A stretch of 64,000 nt of DNA from Prinia subflava. Lineage: Eukaryota; Chordata; Aves; Passeriformes; Cisticolidae. Location of the stretch: contig NC_086283.1 in the NCBI RefSeq assembly GCF_021018805.1, positions 56,968,705 to 57,032,704 of the forward strand. Direction: 5' to 3'. Positions 40,001-52,066 of this stretch are shown here, one piece after another. The notes under the pieces were generated by a model. It was given only the letters and a program-made list of their open reading frames with translations, did no database searches and was not told where the DNA came from. The translations under genes and the position numbers were made by a program. Within the stretch, counting starts at the first letter, position 1. Each line of letters starts with the position of its first letter.

Positions 40001-43000
40001 TTATCCAGAGACTTTTAAAAACAACACCAAAATATATGTAAAAAGAGGAAGATTTTTTTTTTTTTTACCTCTTGGTCTGGGGTTTGTGGGCAGGGAGGCT
40101 GCACCAGTTGTGCCTTTGACCCACTGCAATCTCTCCTGCCTATGGTGGGGTCTTAGCTATCATTCAGGGATGGCTCTCCTGGGGCAGGGAATGGGAAGCC
40201 TGTCCCTTTTATCTGCTCCCTGGCTGCCAAAGCAAATAAGGTTATGTCCCCACTATGAGTGGCTGATTCCTACTGGACTTCAAATACAGAGTAAAAGGCA
40301 CAGGGAAAAAGCTTGATCCCTAGGGCTGTTCTCTTAATGTGAACATTTATGTACCTTCAAAGCAAGTCTAAACAATGATTTTCCACCCTGAACAAATATC
40401 AGCTGGGTGGTATAAAAAAGTAAAGGAAAAATATATCTCTGTAAATTAAAAATAAAGGCTTTTTTTAGTTGTGTCTGACTAGGCAACTATAAAGAGACGT
40501 GATCATCAAATGTTTCCTCTTTGTTCTGAAAATTACTATCTGTATGGTTTTCACACCTCTTTTCTATTTCCCAAGCTCAAACAAACAAAAAACCCACTTT
40601 GCCAGTTCTCTGCCCGTTAAATCAAGGTGGATGTTACCACGAAGAGAGCCTGGCCCAGTGCCTGAGAGTTCCAGCACCCTTCGTGGGGCTGTTTCTCATA
40701 AGGATTTTGGCAGGTTTGAGTTTAGCCTTGCTGACTTTTTTGGCTATGAGAGGCAGCCAGGCATACTCAGTTGCACCATCAGGGAGAAAAAACAGATATG
40801 AAAAGTGCAATTAACAGAACCATAGCAGCAGCATTAGCAGTTTTTTTCCCAAAGAGTCTGTAGCTTAAAATCCTTGGTCATCCCTTCTATGATTAAAAAA
40901 AAATCAGAAAGAAGGTTTATAAAGAAGGGGAGGTAAAGGGGAAGGAAGGCGTGTGGCTTATGCTAGATTCAAGCCTGATCAGCTTTGGTTTCTGCAAAGA
41001 GAGAGGATCAGGACCCAGACACATGGTACTAGTTGAAGTAAGTCTATGCAGGAAGAGTATGGATCATAGAAAAGTAGCCAAAATGTTTATTTTTCTCTTC
41101 AAAATACACATCTGTCCAGGAAAAAATATTGTCCTTCCTAGCTATGCATCTGGCAAATGTTTTCCATGATTCATTCAGTCTGATGCTTTCTGTTCAGGTT
41201 TCTTCAAGTGGTGCTGCTAAGCACTCTAAAAGCTTCCTCAGCAAAGCTGGCAGACAGCAGCAGGATTCTGTGCTGTTGAAATGACATATTTCAAGGGCAA
41301 CTGAAAAATTAATGAGGTCTTTTGTAAATCCCCTCAGTTGGCCCAGGCCCTTGTGTAAAATTCATCCTTCATGATATGAATACTTTGGTTCTAGACCCTA
41401 GACTCAGAAGCCTTCCTCAACTGGTACTTGGACCCAACATTTTCTTGCCTGGTCCCTGCTTTTCAATTTTGTCATCCAGTTGGTCCAACCAGGAGAATCA
41501 TGGGCTGCACACAGACTGCAAAGCAGCTTGGATGGAGGCGATAGGAAAAGCTGCCCACAAAACAGGGGAGATGTTCTTGGCTCTTCAAAACACAGTTTTA
41601 AAAAGTGGCTGGTTCAGGAGCCTCTTGAAAAGTGGTGTGATCCAGGTATGATCTCCTGTGCCTGCTGAGACATCGCTGCAAGCTACAAACTGGCCCCAGC
41701 ATGTGTCCTGCAGTGTGCTGTACAGGAAGGGTGTGAGCTTGTTTTGAGGTGAAAAGAGTTCCACAAGGAAATGCTGGCACTTCCAAGAAATCACTCAGGA
41801 CATGAGTTGCCTGTGGAGTGAATGCCAGGGTTGGAAGAACAGCAACCCATCTGATAAAGCTAAAGTGAAGAGACTCCCTCCTCTTTGGCAGTGGGGCCCT
41901 AAGTCAATCCTGCTGAAATCTGAAATACCTTTGTATGATTTGCATGTATCCCTGATGCTGGAACTGTGACCATATTCTGCTGTCACTATCCACTAGGAAG
42001 CTACCTAGCAGAACTGCAAAACATAAACAATCTGGACATATAATACACTACAAAGAGAAAGACAGTAAAATTGAATATAATATCTTAAAACTTTCTTCAC
42101 AAATCATTTCATAAAAACTATAATCCAGATGATTGAAAAGAACAGTATTAGTGATAGGCAGCCTCAAGGAGCTAAAACCACCTCTTCTTGGTTTCCTCCT
42201 CTCCAATATAATAAAAATAGTGGTACCTTTCCCACTCTGTAACTATTTTACACACATGGCAAGTGAGGTACACAGGGCATGTGCATCATAAATATAATGC
42301 TTTTTGAAGCAGTCCATTACATTAAAAAAGTGGAATGCTCAGTGGTATTGCAAATTTTTTACTTTCCTGCTTTTTTCTTTTGGTTTTTGTTCTTCTTCCT
42401 AATGTTTTCTTTTTTTGTCTGGCTTATGCTTTTTCCTCACAGCACCAAGCCAGTCCTGCATTCCTCTGACTTTTCAGAAACTTGTGGCTGTTATAAGGCA
42501 TCATGTGAAGGTGTCTAAATTGTGCCTAAAGCAAACATACGCAAATTTAAGCATGATCAGATATTTGTGGCCTGCCTGGAGTACCTCTTCTCCTGATGAG
42601 TAGTGCTATAGTGTGTAGTCCCACTAACATAAATGAGATGACTCAATCACTCTATGTTGCAGTCAAGAGGTTGGACACAGGTGGAACACCAAAATGTGTA
42701 CGGAAATTCTTCTCTGCTGAGTGTGTGCCATGAGCAGCCAGTGCATGTGTCCACAGGTCCCTCTGTGGAAACACATCCTGCCTGGCTTCACTCTCTGCTG
42801 GGAAATAGAAAAAATGTCTCCCACTACGTTGCAGTGCCTACCAGCCAACATCTGCATTTTAAAATGGGATTTTGGAAGGGGAAGTGGCAGAAATGGCAGC
42901 ATAAAGCTGGACAGAGAAAAAGAGTCCCTAAGAAATCATGCTCCAGACACTGATTTGCTGGGTGGCAGTGATGTGTTACAGCCAGGAGCTTCCTTCTGGG

Positions 43001-44299
43001 AGGAATTTAGCTTGAAGCCTCAAAGCCCGTTCACCATTAAAACCATGCTGATTGAGGGCAGGCTCCAGCTCCTCCCCTAAGCACAGCTGTTGCTGCCAGA
43101 CAGGACGTTTACTCTTTTCTGCTCCAGCCAGAGTACACAGATTAAATGCTCCATCACTGTATTGTACATGTCCTCACTTTGTTTTGGGAAAAGAGAAAAA
43201 GCAAAACAGGTGATGCTTTGTTATGGATATGGATAGCAACCAGAGTGACACTGATAAGGTCTAAAGTATGCACCAGCATTTTTTTAGGCCCATAGAGGAC
43301 ACCAAAGCTAGTTGAACACTGAGCTTGCTGGTAGGACTTTCACTATTTCTATATAACAGATAAATTTGGTATTATACTGCACCTGTGGCAATGGAGGCAA
43401 TAATCTAGCCCATTAGTCTTGGTCATTCCAAGACTGAGTAGGATGGATGTTTGGAGTTAGTAAATCCCAGGCAAGGGCCATTCCTCTTTAAAGAGCACGT
43501 TTAGATTTAAAGGAAGTGCCCTACAGGAAAGGGCAGCTGTGCAGCCATGCCAGCACCCCACTGCCTGTCTGCAGGGAGCTCTGCAGTGTGCTTTTCAGGA
43601 TCTGCAGCACAGCTGCTGACAGAGCCCTGCCTGCACCCTCCAAAGGAAAAGGGAGCCTTCTCAGCTCAGCAAGAGGAAGAGGCAGCCCCAGGCTCCTCTT
43701 CCACTTCCTCCTCCTCCCTGCAGAGTTCTGGTGCGAGATGCCCGGCTGGACTGTGCCAGCACGGGTGCGACTGTGCAAATGCTGCATCTCTTCCTCACCC
43801 TGGGAGCGCAAGCACAGCCCTGTGAGCCAGCAAAGCCACCTCCCTGCCCTGTCTGTCTGCCTCTACACCCGCCGGTGTGCTGCACACCTCCCTGACCGCC
43901 CACCCGCCCTCACACATGTGAAGGGGATGTGAGGGACAGATATACGAAATGTGTAAGGGCAGGCTTTGAGATGGGGCACCTCAGCACAGCCTCTTGGCTC
44001 CAGTGACACTGCACTGACCTACACCAGCTGAAAACCTGCTCTCTGCTTTTGCCAGAGATAGTGTGTTTTCTTAGGACAGGGATGGAGTGGTCTAATGGTA
44101 ATTATTGTTAGGGAGGAAGTTGAAGTTAATATCTGTTTTCGCATGAGTGTAAATGCCAAGGCCTGAATACATACATTTCAGAAGCTAAGAGAAATTACAC
44201 ACTGAAATGATGGCATTTCATTAGCATTTACATTATCTTTGGGCCCAGAGGGCTCAGTGGAAGCAGAGTTTAAGAACTTTACCCAGGCTTTATAAGGAC
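34028..44299. other. Gene-poor unique sequence with one GC-rich patch
   Basis: About 10 kb without recognisable exons or interspersed repeats. It contains a (CAA)n tract at 37,555-37,574. The patch at about 43,500-43,930 is clearly GC-richer than its surroundings and carries overlapping open frames in several frames on both strands (longest 138 codons, 43,516-43,932 +). These show no domain and are most likely a result of composition. Confidence 0.55.
37555..37574. repeat. (CAA)n microsatellite
   Basis: Six to seven tandem CAA units. Confidence 0.9.
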
Positions 44300-44650
44300 T
44301 TTTTAAATCGGGTCTTGGAAACCTCCAAGGATTTGAGAAGGCTTAGCCTCCCTTGTTATCCATGGTTATCCATGTGGGAAAGAAGCATGTCTTTATATCC
44401 AGCCTGAACTTCTCTGACTTCAGCTTATGCCCATTGTCACTGTGCTTTCCACCAGCCACTGCCAGGATACTGTCATGTGCTCCCAAACCCAGCTCTGCTC
44501 CAGGGAAAATACCAGCCCCTCAGCTAGTCTCTCCAGGCAGAGGCCTCCTGGAGCCCCTGTTTTGTCACTGTGTCACCTCTCTAGGGCCTAAAACTGAACT
44601 CAGTGCTTGGATGAAGTCTGAGGGGCTCTGAGCTAAGGGGATTGTCCATC
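44300..44650 (-). mobile_element. Old CR1 fragment, minus strand
   Basis: On the + strand, TTGGAAACCTCCAAGGAT, then CATGTGGGAAAGAAGCATGT, ATCCAGCCTGAACTTCTCTG, TTCAGCTTATGCCCATTG and GGGCCTAAAACTGAACTCAG occur in the order found in reverse-complemented CR1 3' regions. The divergence is high and the 3' terminal units are not preserved, so this is an ancient insertion. Its boundaries are approximate. Confidence 0.72.
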
Positions 44651-46708
44651 TCTCCTATACAATTAATCTGCCCTGTAGGACGTCTCAACTGAAAAGAAAA
44701 AAAAAAAAAGAGACAAGGTGGATCACAGCAAGAACAATGATATGGAGAACATGGCTTGCCTAAACTTAGTTTACTTAGTTGAGACCAGAAGACCATGTAC
44801 CTCACTATCCTGCCTCCGAGACTAGACAAGAGTGTAAGGACATGGGAGGCACAAAGAGAGGGATTTTTGGGAATGATTCCCAGATTCCAGGAACTTGACT
44901 CTCTTGGATGAGGACTTCAGATTTAACAGCTCCTGAATCACTTTCTGTCCTTATGTTTATCAGATTGGTTTTGATCTCCATGCAAATCTTTACCATTTGC
45001 AAAGTCCTGTGATTAGGAGTTCCACAATGTATTTAACTAAATGATATATGAAAAAATACTTTTCCTATTTCAAACAGGGTTTATGTTTGAAACTGCCTCT
45101 TTCTGTTTTGTTGATGTTCCTTACTTTATTAATTCCCTAATAATTGTCTCTCTTTTCTAGTTATATGATGTACATGGGACTCCATCACATCCACCAGACT
45201 GCATGCCTTCAGCCATCTGTCTTGTTCTCTGTACTTTACCAAGAGCAGATGCAGGAACAAAAACTGAGATGTTTTCTGTTTTCGTCTCCTTTTATTTCCC
45301 AAAAGTTCTTACCATTGAGTTTGCTGTTTGGGGGGAGCACCAGCCCTGCTCTATAGAGAGCTTTAAAACTCAAATGTATTGAAACCCATGTACCAGTAAA
45401 AACCATGAAATCCATGCACTGGTAAAGTTCAGGAAGAGTTTTTCATCTGTAATCTTCCAGTCCCTTTACCTCCACTCCAGTGTCCTGCCTTCTAAGCTTA
45501 CCTAACCTGTTTTCCAGGAATACTCCTTTGGGGTATTTCAGTTCTGCTCTCATCTCCTTCCAATTGTGCCTAACACACTCCAAATTTTGGCCTTCTTTGT
45601 CACCAACACAGTGATAGGTCAATGAGGACCCATTTTTTTTTCTATTGAATGGAGAGTTTGATGGCATCTTTGTATTCCTTTCTTTCTGCAACTCTACTGA
45701 TTGCTTTAGGCCTCCCATTTGCCCCAAACACCCAAACTTCTGCTTTTGGAGTAACTTACCTCAGCATGTCCATTCCCAAGAAAGCCGAGAGGCATTGAAG
45801 AACTGTGGAAAGAGAGAGCACATGAAGTGCAGAAAGAGTGAGGTATCCCCTCTGTGCACACAGTCACCTGTAACCTTCATTATGGTGGAGACCAACCTCC
45901 ATGGACACTGTTTCACAGACTGTAAAACAGCTCCAGCATGAGCTGTAAGTCCACACTGGCATTACTGTTATGGTGGGAATCAAATTTTTGTACTGGTGGA
46001 GTCAAATCAGTGCTGTCTTGAATCATTGTCCATGAAAAGGGAAAAAAAACAGTTTTCACTGTTTTTCCTGTCCCGGAGAGCAGCAAAATTGTTGAAAGTT
46101 GACATATAATTAGTCCAACAAAGTATAAAGGCCTCACTCTGGTTATATTTTTCTTCCTATCAATGCCTTTTTCTGTGCCTGGTGCAATGCTGTAATAATA
46201 GTCTGTCTCTGTTCTCTGTGAACAACAGATATGACTTTCTACCATTAAACTGATGTTGCCAGCCTTCCTCAAAAGGGTTCTGGCCTGTGGTGTGTTGTGG
46301 GTGAGGCCACTTCGTGAGGCAGCCTGTCAACACAGGCTGGCAAAAAGGCCAGAGCAGGTCTCACGTGTCCTGCACCCTATCTCACACTGGGACCACCTGA
46401 TTTTACCAGCAACACAGCCTGGAAGAAAAAAATAAAAAAAAGACAACACCTTGTGTCCTGAGTAAAGACATCAGATAAAACAACTCTGTAGATCAAGGAA
46501 AGAAAATTGTGAACATCTGGCATCTTTATGGTTCTGCCTTAGTTTTCATGTGTTTTCCTGAAAAAATTGACCCATTGTATGATGTTTGAGTGTCCACATC
46601 TGTTCCACAGGGAGTCATTATAAGGATGGTCTAACAGCAGAGACTTATTTCAGTTATATCAAAGGAATGGTGCTGCTGAACAATCTTCAAGAACAGTAAA
46701 TATTTCGC
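44651..46708. other. Unique non-coding sequence
   Basis: About 2 kb with A-runs near 44,695-44,709 and 46,426-46,441. No recognisable exon, RNA gene or long repeat. Open frames are at most 119 codons and have no domain signature. Confidence 0.55.
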
Positions 46709-47450
46709 AGAATCATAGAACGTTAAGGGACTGGAATGGACCTTAAAGATCATCTCATTCCCATGGGCAGGGACACCTCTCACTAGACCGTGTTGCTCAA
46801 GGCCTTATCCAACCTGGCTTTGAACAGCTTAGGGCATCCACAGCCTCCCTGGGCAACCTGTTCCAGTGTCTCACTACCTTTACAGGAAAGAATTTATTCC
46901 CAGTATCTAACCTACATTTCTCCTCTTTCAACTTGTACCCATTACTCCTTGCCCTATCACTAGAGTTCCTGATGAAGAGTCCCTCTCCAGCTTCCCAGTC
47001 GAGCCCTGTAGATACTGGAAGTCTGTTATGAGGTTTCCACACAGCCTTCTCTTTTCCAGGATGAACAGACCCAACTTCCTCAGTCTATCTTCTTAGGGAA
47101 GGGGCTGTAGTCCCCTTCTCAACTTCCTGACCTGTCAGTGGACTCACTCCAACAGTCCCATGTCCATATGCAGGAGCCGCAGGGCTGGATGCAGGGTTCC
47201 AGGTGGGGTCTCAGCAGAGCAGAAGAGCAGAATCCCCTCCCTCTCCTGCTGCCCACGCTGCTTTGGATGCAGCCCAGGATCCCATTGCTCTTCAGGGATG
47301 TGAGTGCACATGGCTGGGTGATGTTGAATTTTCATCCACCGTCACCTCAAAGTCCATTTTGTCAGGGCTGCTGTCACTCACTTGTCCACCCAGCCTGCAG
47401 GTGTCTCTGAGATTGTCCTGGCCGAGGTGCAGGACCTTGCACCTCACTTT
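46709..47450 (-). mobile_element. CR1 LINE fragment A of a back-to-back pair, minus strand
   Basis: On the + strand it opens with AGAATCATAGAACGTTAAGG and CATGGGCAGGGACACCTC, the reverse complement of the CR1 3' end. It runs through TTGCTCAAGGCCTTATCCAA, CTGGGCAACCTGTTCCAGTG and on to GAGGTGCAGGACCTTGCAC, where the CR1 match stops and a second CR1 3' end begins at once. Coding remnants on the minus strand are short (VVRHWNRLPREAVDAL near 46,880-46,840). It appears to belong to a different CR1 subfamily from fragment B, judging by its distinct 3' UTR. Confidence 0.93.
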
Positions 47451-48113
47451 CACAGAACCACAGAATTACAGAATGGGCCAGGTTGGAAAGGACCACAGTC
47501 TCCTGGTCCAACCTCCCTGCTAAAGCAGAGTCTCCCTGGAGCACATGGCATAAGATCTCACCCAGATGGTTCTTAAATATCTCCAGTGATGGAGACTTCA
47601 TAACCTGTCTGGTCAGTCTGTTCCAATTCATGTTCACCCACACAGTAAAGTTCTTCCTCATGTTCAGGTGGAACTTCCTATGCATCAGTTTCTGACCCTT
47701 GCCCCTTGTCCTGTTGCTGGGCACCACTAAGATCTTGGCTTCATACTCTGACACCTTTCCTCCAGATATTCATATACATTGATAAGGTCCCCTCTCAGTC
47801 ATCTCTTCTCAAGACTGAACAGGTCAAGCTCCCTCATCCTTTCCTCACAAGTGAGGTTCTCCTCTCACCCCATCGTCACTGCTTCCCCTGAACCCACTCC
47901 AGGAACCCCCTGTCTCTCTTGTCCTGAGGAGCCCAGAACTGGACACAGCACTCCAGTTGTGCCCTACCAGAGCTGAGCAGAGGGACAGGATCATTTCCCT
48001 TGACCTGAAGGCAATGCTCTTCCTAGTGCACCCCAGGATCCCACTGTCCCTCTTGATTCCCACACTGCTTGTTGTCCACCAGGACCCCCAGGTCCTTCTC
48101 CACAGAGCTGCTA
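47451..48113 (-). mobile_element. CR1 LINE fragment B of a back-to-back pair, minus strand
   Basis: It starts on the + strand with a CR1 3' terminus (CACAGAACCACAGAATTACA) directly abutting fragment A. It continues through the 3' UTR into ORF2, where minus-strand peptides SNRTRGKGQKLMHRKFHLNM and SPSLEIFKNHLGEILCHVL recall the CR1 ORF2 C-terminus. It then reaches WSAVSSSGLLRTRET and RKSIAFRSREMILSLCSAL, and the similarity ends near 48,113. It is 5'-truncated and frameshifted. Confidence 0.93.
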
Positions 48114-51100
48114 TTTCTTGGAGGTGAACATTGTCATTTCCTTACTGATTACCACAAGGCATCTATGGATGTTAGAGTAAATAGTAACTAATTGACCATG
48201 CAAAACCACAGATGACTGAAGAAGCTGACTCATATCCCACCTTTTTGTTTAAACTTGCTTTAAATTCTTCACATTTTTGACTGGTAAGAACAAAGATAAA
48301 CTGCTTTAAATGTAACCACAACCTGTAAACATTACATGCAATGTCTGAAGCATGGTTTGGATTTTCTTTTGGGTGAATGGGGGCAGCGTCAACTGAGGCT
48401 GAGAGGTTGGATCAGCAGTTTCCAAGTCATGAGCATTTCCTTCCTGAAAAAGAAAAATGCCAGAGGGTTTCTGCAGAATGAAGAAGAACAAAACAGCTGT
48501 CTTAAGGCCAAAAGGTGTGTACTGATGAACTGGAAGAAATGGACATGCAAGGGGGAATTTTGCTGGAAGAATGTTTAAATTCTTAAAGAACACAGAAGTA
48601 AGACAAAACAGGCTTCTTATTGTGATCTCTAGTCCAAAATGCAGATAATTACATGTTTTGAAAATATCCTCCTAAACAAATGAATGAAAGATAATAAACA
48701 CATGGGAGTGAGAAAGCTCCTCCCCTCTTGAGCAAATTTTGCATTTGCACAGAGCTACACTAGAACCACAAGAGATTAAACACTACTCCCCAAATATTTC
48801 AGACACCAAAAGCTTCTGAATGTTGATGCTTCTATCTTTCTTCAGCCTGCTCACTGGATCCACCCCTTCCAGATCCTCAGGCAATTTGATTGCAGAGTGT
48901 GGGGTCAGCCTGGATGCTAGGCACTCTTCTGCTCCAAGGGAAGTCACAGCACAGTTTCTTTCTCTTCATAACATTACAGCCTGCCAAAACCATTAGCTTA
49001 CCTGAGAAACTACAATGAGTTCAGAAGAGTGACTTTTCAAAACCAGGCCTGCCTTCTCAGTTGTTCATATTGAATAGCATTTGATTTGATTGCTTTGCTG
49101 ATCCTTAACTATTTTGATTTTATCACAGCAACTCTTGCTAGTTAATTATTCCCTCCAAACTAGTGCAGCTTATCCTCTCTCTCACAGCACTTTACTGAGG
49201 ATCTCTCATTACTTACTCATTTTTGCCAGAACACTGGGATCTGTATCAATGTGACTTATTTTCTTAAGGTGTCCCTGACCATCAGACACTTCATCAGATT
49301 CTTTAATATCTTTTGCATCCTGTTGCTGTAGACAAGGCATGCACCTGCTGGGCCATCTGCCATTGCAGACTGCAATTCAACCCACGCACACAAGAGATTT
49401 CTTTATACATTGCTTTGCACTTTGTTAAATGGTAACTGTCTGTACAGTGAGGCTCTAGTAAGGTTTTTCAGAAGGTGTTTGAAAAACACAGGCTAAACCT
49501 GATTTTTTCCTGCCATTAACTTGAGAGGACTCCAGTTCTGCCTCCAGAAGCTGAAAGGAGCACATGGGAAAGCCTGCAAGGCAGCATGGCATGCTAGTGC
49601 TGCTCGTCTTGCAGCCAGGGAAAGGGAGCACAGTGGCACTAGACAGCCTGGATTTTCAGGACTCTTGCACAGAGTACAGAAGTGCTTCCATTCCTTTCCT
49701 GACAATTTTCTTTTTTGTTCCCTGCCTCTGTCTCATGATTTGGTTTTTGTTCATATTTCTGGGATGGCACAAAAAAGCCATGCTGTAATCATCTGATACT
49801 TGCATTAATTTTTGGCTTGCTGCTTATTTTTTCTCTCCTTCTCTTTGTCCCTCAAAAGTCAGCCTACTGAGAAGTTGTTTTGGAGGTTTCTTAGGTAAGT
49901 CAGATAAATACCCAGCTTTCTGTCAAGCTCCCAAGCCCTTGAATTCACAATATTTTGTTTTCCAATTTCTTTGCAGTATTGGCTGAGAGTAGAATGCCCC
50001 CAGTGTTTGTTGCTTACCATGACCCTGCAACACTGAGAACTGTACAGCTGAGTTTAGTGCTTGCAAGTAAATTGTCTTTAATTTCTTTACCCTGTCTAAG
50101 AAGAGAGCATCTTCTCTGAGAGAAGAAAATTGTAGGTATTGTTTTGGTAATTTTTAATGTAATGTAGTGGAAGTGTGCATTCCCCAGGGGTAATGTTCTT
50201 GAATGACTTACTTGCATAGTCTCTCAAGGTGCTTTGGAGTTGGTTGTTTTGGTCAGTGTCCTTGGGAAACTGATCCCTTGTGAAGAAATTTGACCAAAAT
50301 ATCTTCTCTTAGTTTTCTTTGTTCAATATTGTTTTGTTGCTGTCACTAGTGCTGTCCTACAACCACTCACAGTGGGAGCACAGCACAACCCAGAATATTT
50401 CAAGGAAATAGCTTTCACTGACAGATTATTACAAGTCATCAGGATGTGGTCAATTGTATTCTCTTTTCTTTTGGTATAGAGTCTTTTTCTCTGGAGATAC
50501 CACATAAACTTAATGAATGTTAATAGGAGTCTGACACATTTACCTGCAGAATGAAACCTTATAGAAGACAGAATATTTAATACCCCTTGACAGAGAATAG
50601 AGGTCAGTGTGGAGTGGAAAACCAGTGGCTGTTGTCTGCCCTCTGATTAGGTTCAGACCTTGGTTTTGGTTATAAATGTTACATTCCCATTTCCAGATAT
50701 ATACTTTAAGAATTTGGTTACTAGTCCTGTAGCTGAGGTGGTGACTCTAGATTACCAAATTCTCTTCAGCAGCTGTGGTGAATAGTTCGAGAGCAAACTA
50801 CAGCATTAAATGGGTTTGCATAATGAGCCCATATAGAGCTATACATAGCAATCAAATTAACAAATACCACTTTCATATGCTCCCCTATTACCAACATATT
50901 TGCAGACTTTCTGTGGGTTAATCATGAACAGGCAAAGGTCTGAGCTTGTGGAATAGCACATTCATTGTCAATTATAACTCATGAATAAACTTGCAGGAGG
51001 AATTGCCATTAAAATACTTTCTTTCTCTGCTCAATGAGGTGCTCCCACAACTTTCAGAGCTTTACTAGCAAGCTGTATAGAACCAGTACATTTAGGGTAA

Positions 51101-51451
51101 TAGAATTCCTGTCTTGGCTCTGTTTTGAATGTTTTATGAGTCAATTAAAACCACTTGAAAGAATTTAGTGACAGAGGCACCACACATTTTATTCCCTGAC
51201 AACTGTGTTCTGCATTGTTTTCATAGGGGTAGGATTAATGAAGGTTTTTTAAAAACTTTGCCCCAAAAGGAAGTACCCAAATTCCAGTTATTTGTGTTTC
51301 TTAAGCACTGAAACTTGGCAGTACAGCATGTAGGAATTTTTCAATGAACCAAGAGGACATTAAATATACATGTATTCAGGTCTTCAAGCACTCTGAAGTA
51401 TTGTTTTTACTGGTATCTGTGTGGCCTCACAGCACCTTCTGAGTTGTATTT

Positions 51452-51479
51452 TGTGTGTGTGTGTATGTGTGTGTATGTG
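51452..51479. repeat. (GT)n microsatellite, interrupted
   Basis: Fourteen GT-type steps broken twice by AT (GTGTATGTGTGTGTATGTG). Confidence 0.92.
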
Positions 51480-51962
51480 ACCTGAGAATCTGGAAAGAGT
51501 TCTGCCTAAAGAATATTTCACGAAGGTTTTATCCGCAGAGGAAATCACACCAGTCTGATTACATCAGAGCACTTAGACTGCTGAGGCTCTCCCACCTGAC
51601 TCTATGTTCAGTCTTCCTTTAGAAAGGGAAGAATTAGTCAACAAACAGAAAACTAGTTGTTATCTACATATTTTAAACTAGGAATCAACTGGAAGTAGCC
51701 ATGGTGTGTTAGGAACAAATTTTCAGGCATGAAAATCACTATTTCCATGGCCTTAAAAAGTGCGATCCTAAATTTCAGTCCCCAGGGGTCTGACCTCTGG
51801 AGTTTTCTTCAACTTTCACATTATAGTCACTGCCTTCCTCACCACATCTTTTGCCAAACAAAGTTATATTTAGCCTTTTGTCTGATATTTTGTGCTGAAT
51901 TCATTTTTCCCACCACCATTGTTCAACCCATATTACCGTCATTTGTGATTTTGTAAAGCCAT

Positions 51963-52066
51963 TAAAACAACAAACAAACAAAAGCAATCAAAACAAAAAA
52001 GCAAACAAGCAACAACAACAAACAACAAAACCAAGCAAAAAAACAACAACAAAAGACCCAAACCAC
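51963..52066. repeat. A/C-rich low-complexity tract (CAAA/CAA units)
   Basis: About 100 bases almost lacking T and G, made of AAC, CAAA and CAACAA units. Complementary in character to the G/T-only tract at 12,952-13,094. Confidence 0.85.

Noticed and set aside
44080..44115. GGAGTGGTCTAATGGTAATT resembling a tRNA D-arm or internal promoter box
   Set aside because: No matching B box, anticodon arm or acceptor-stem pairing can be found around it.
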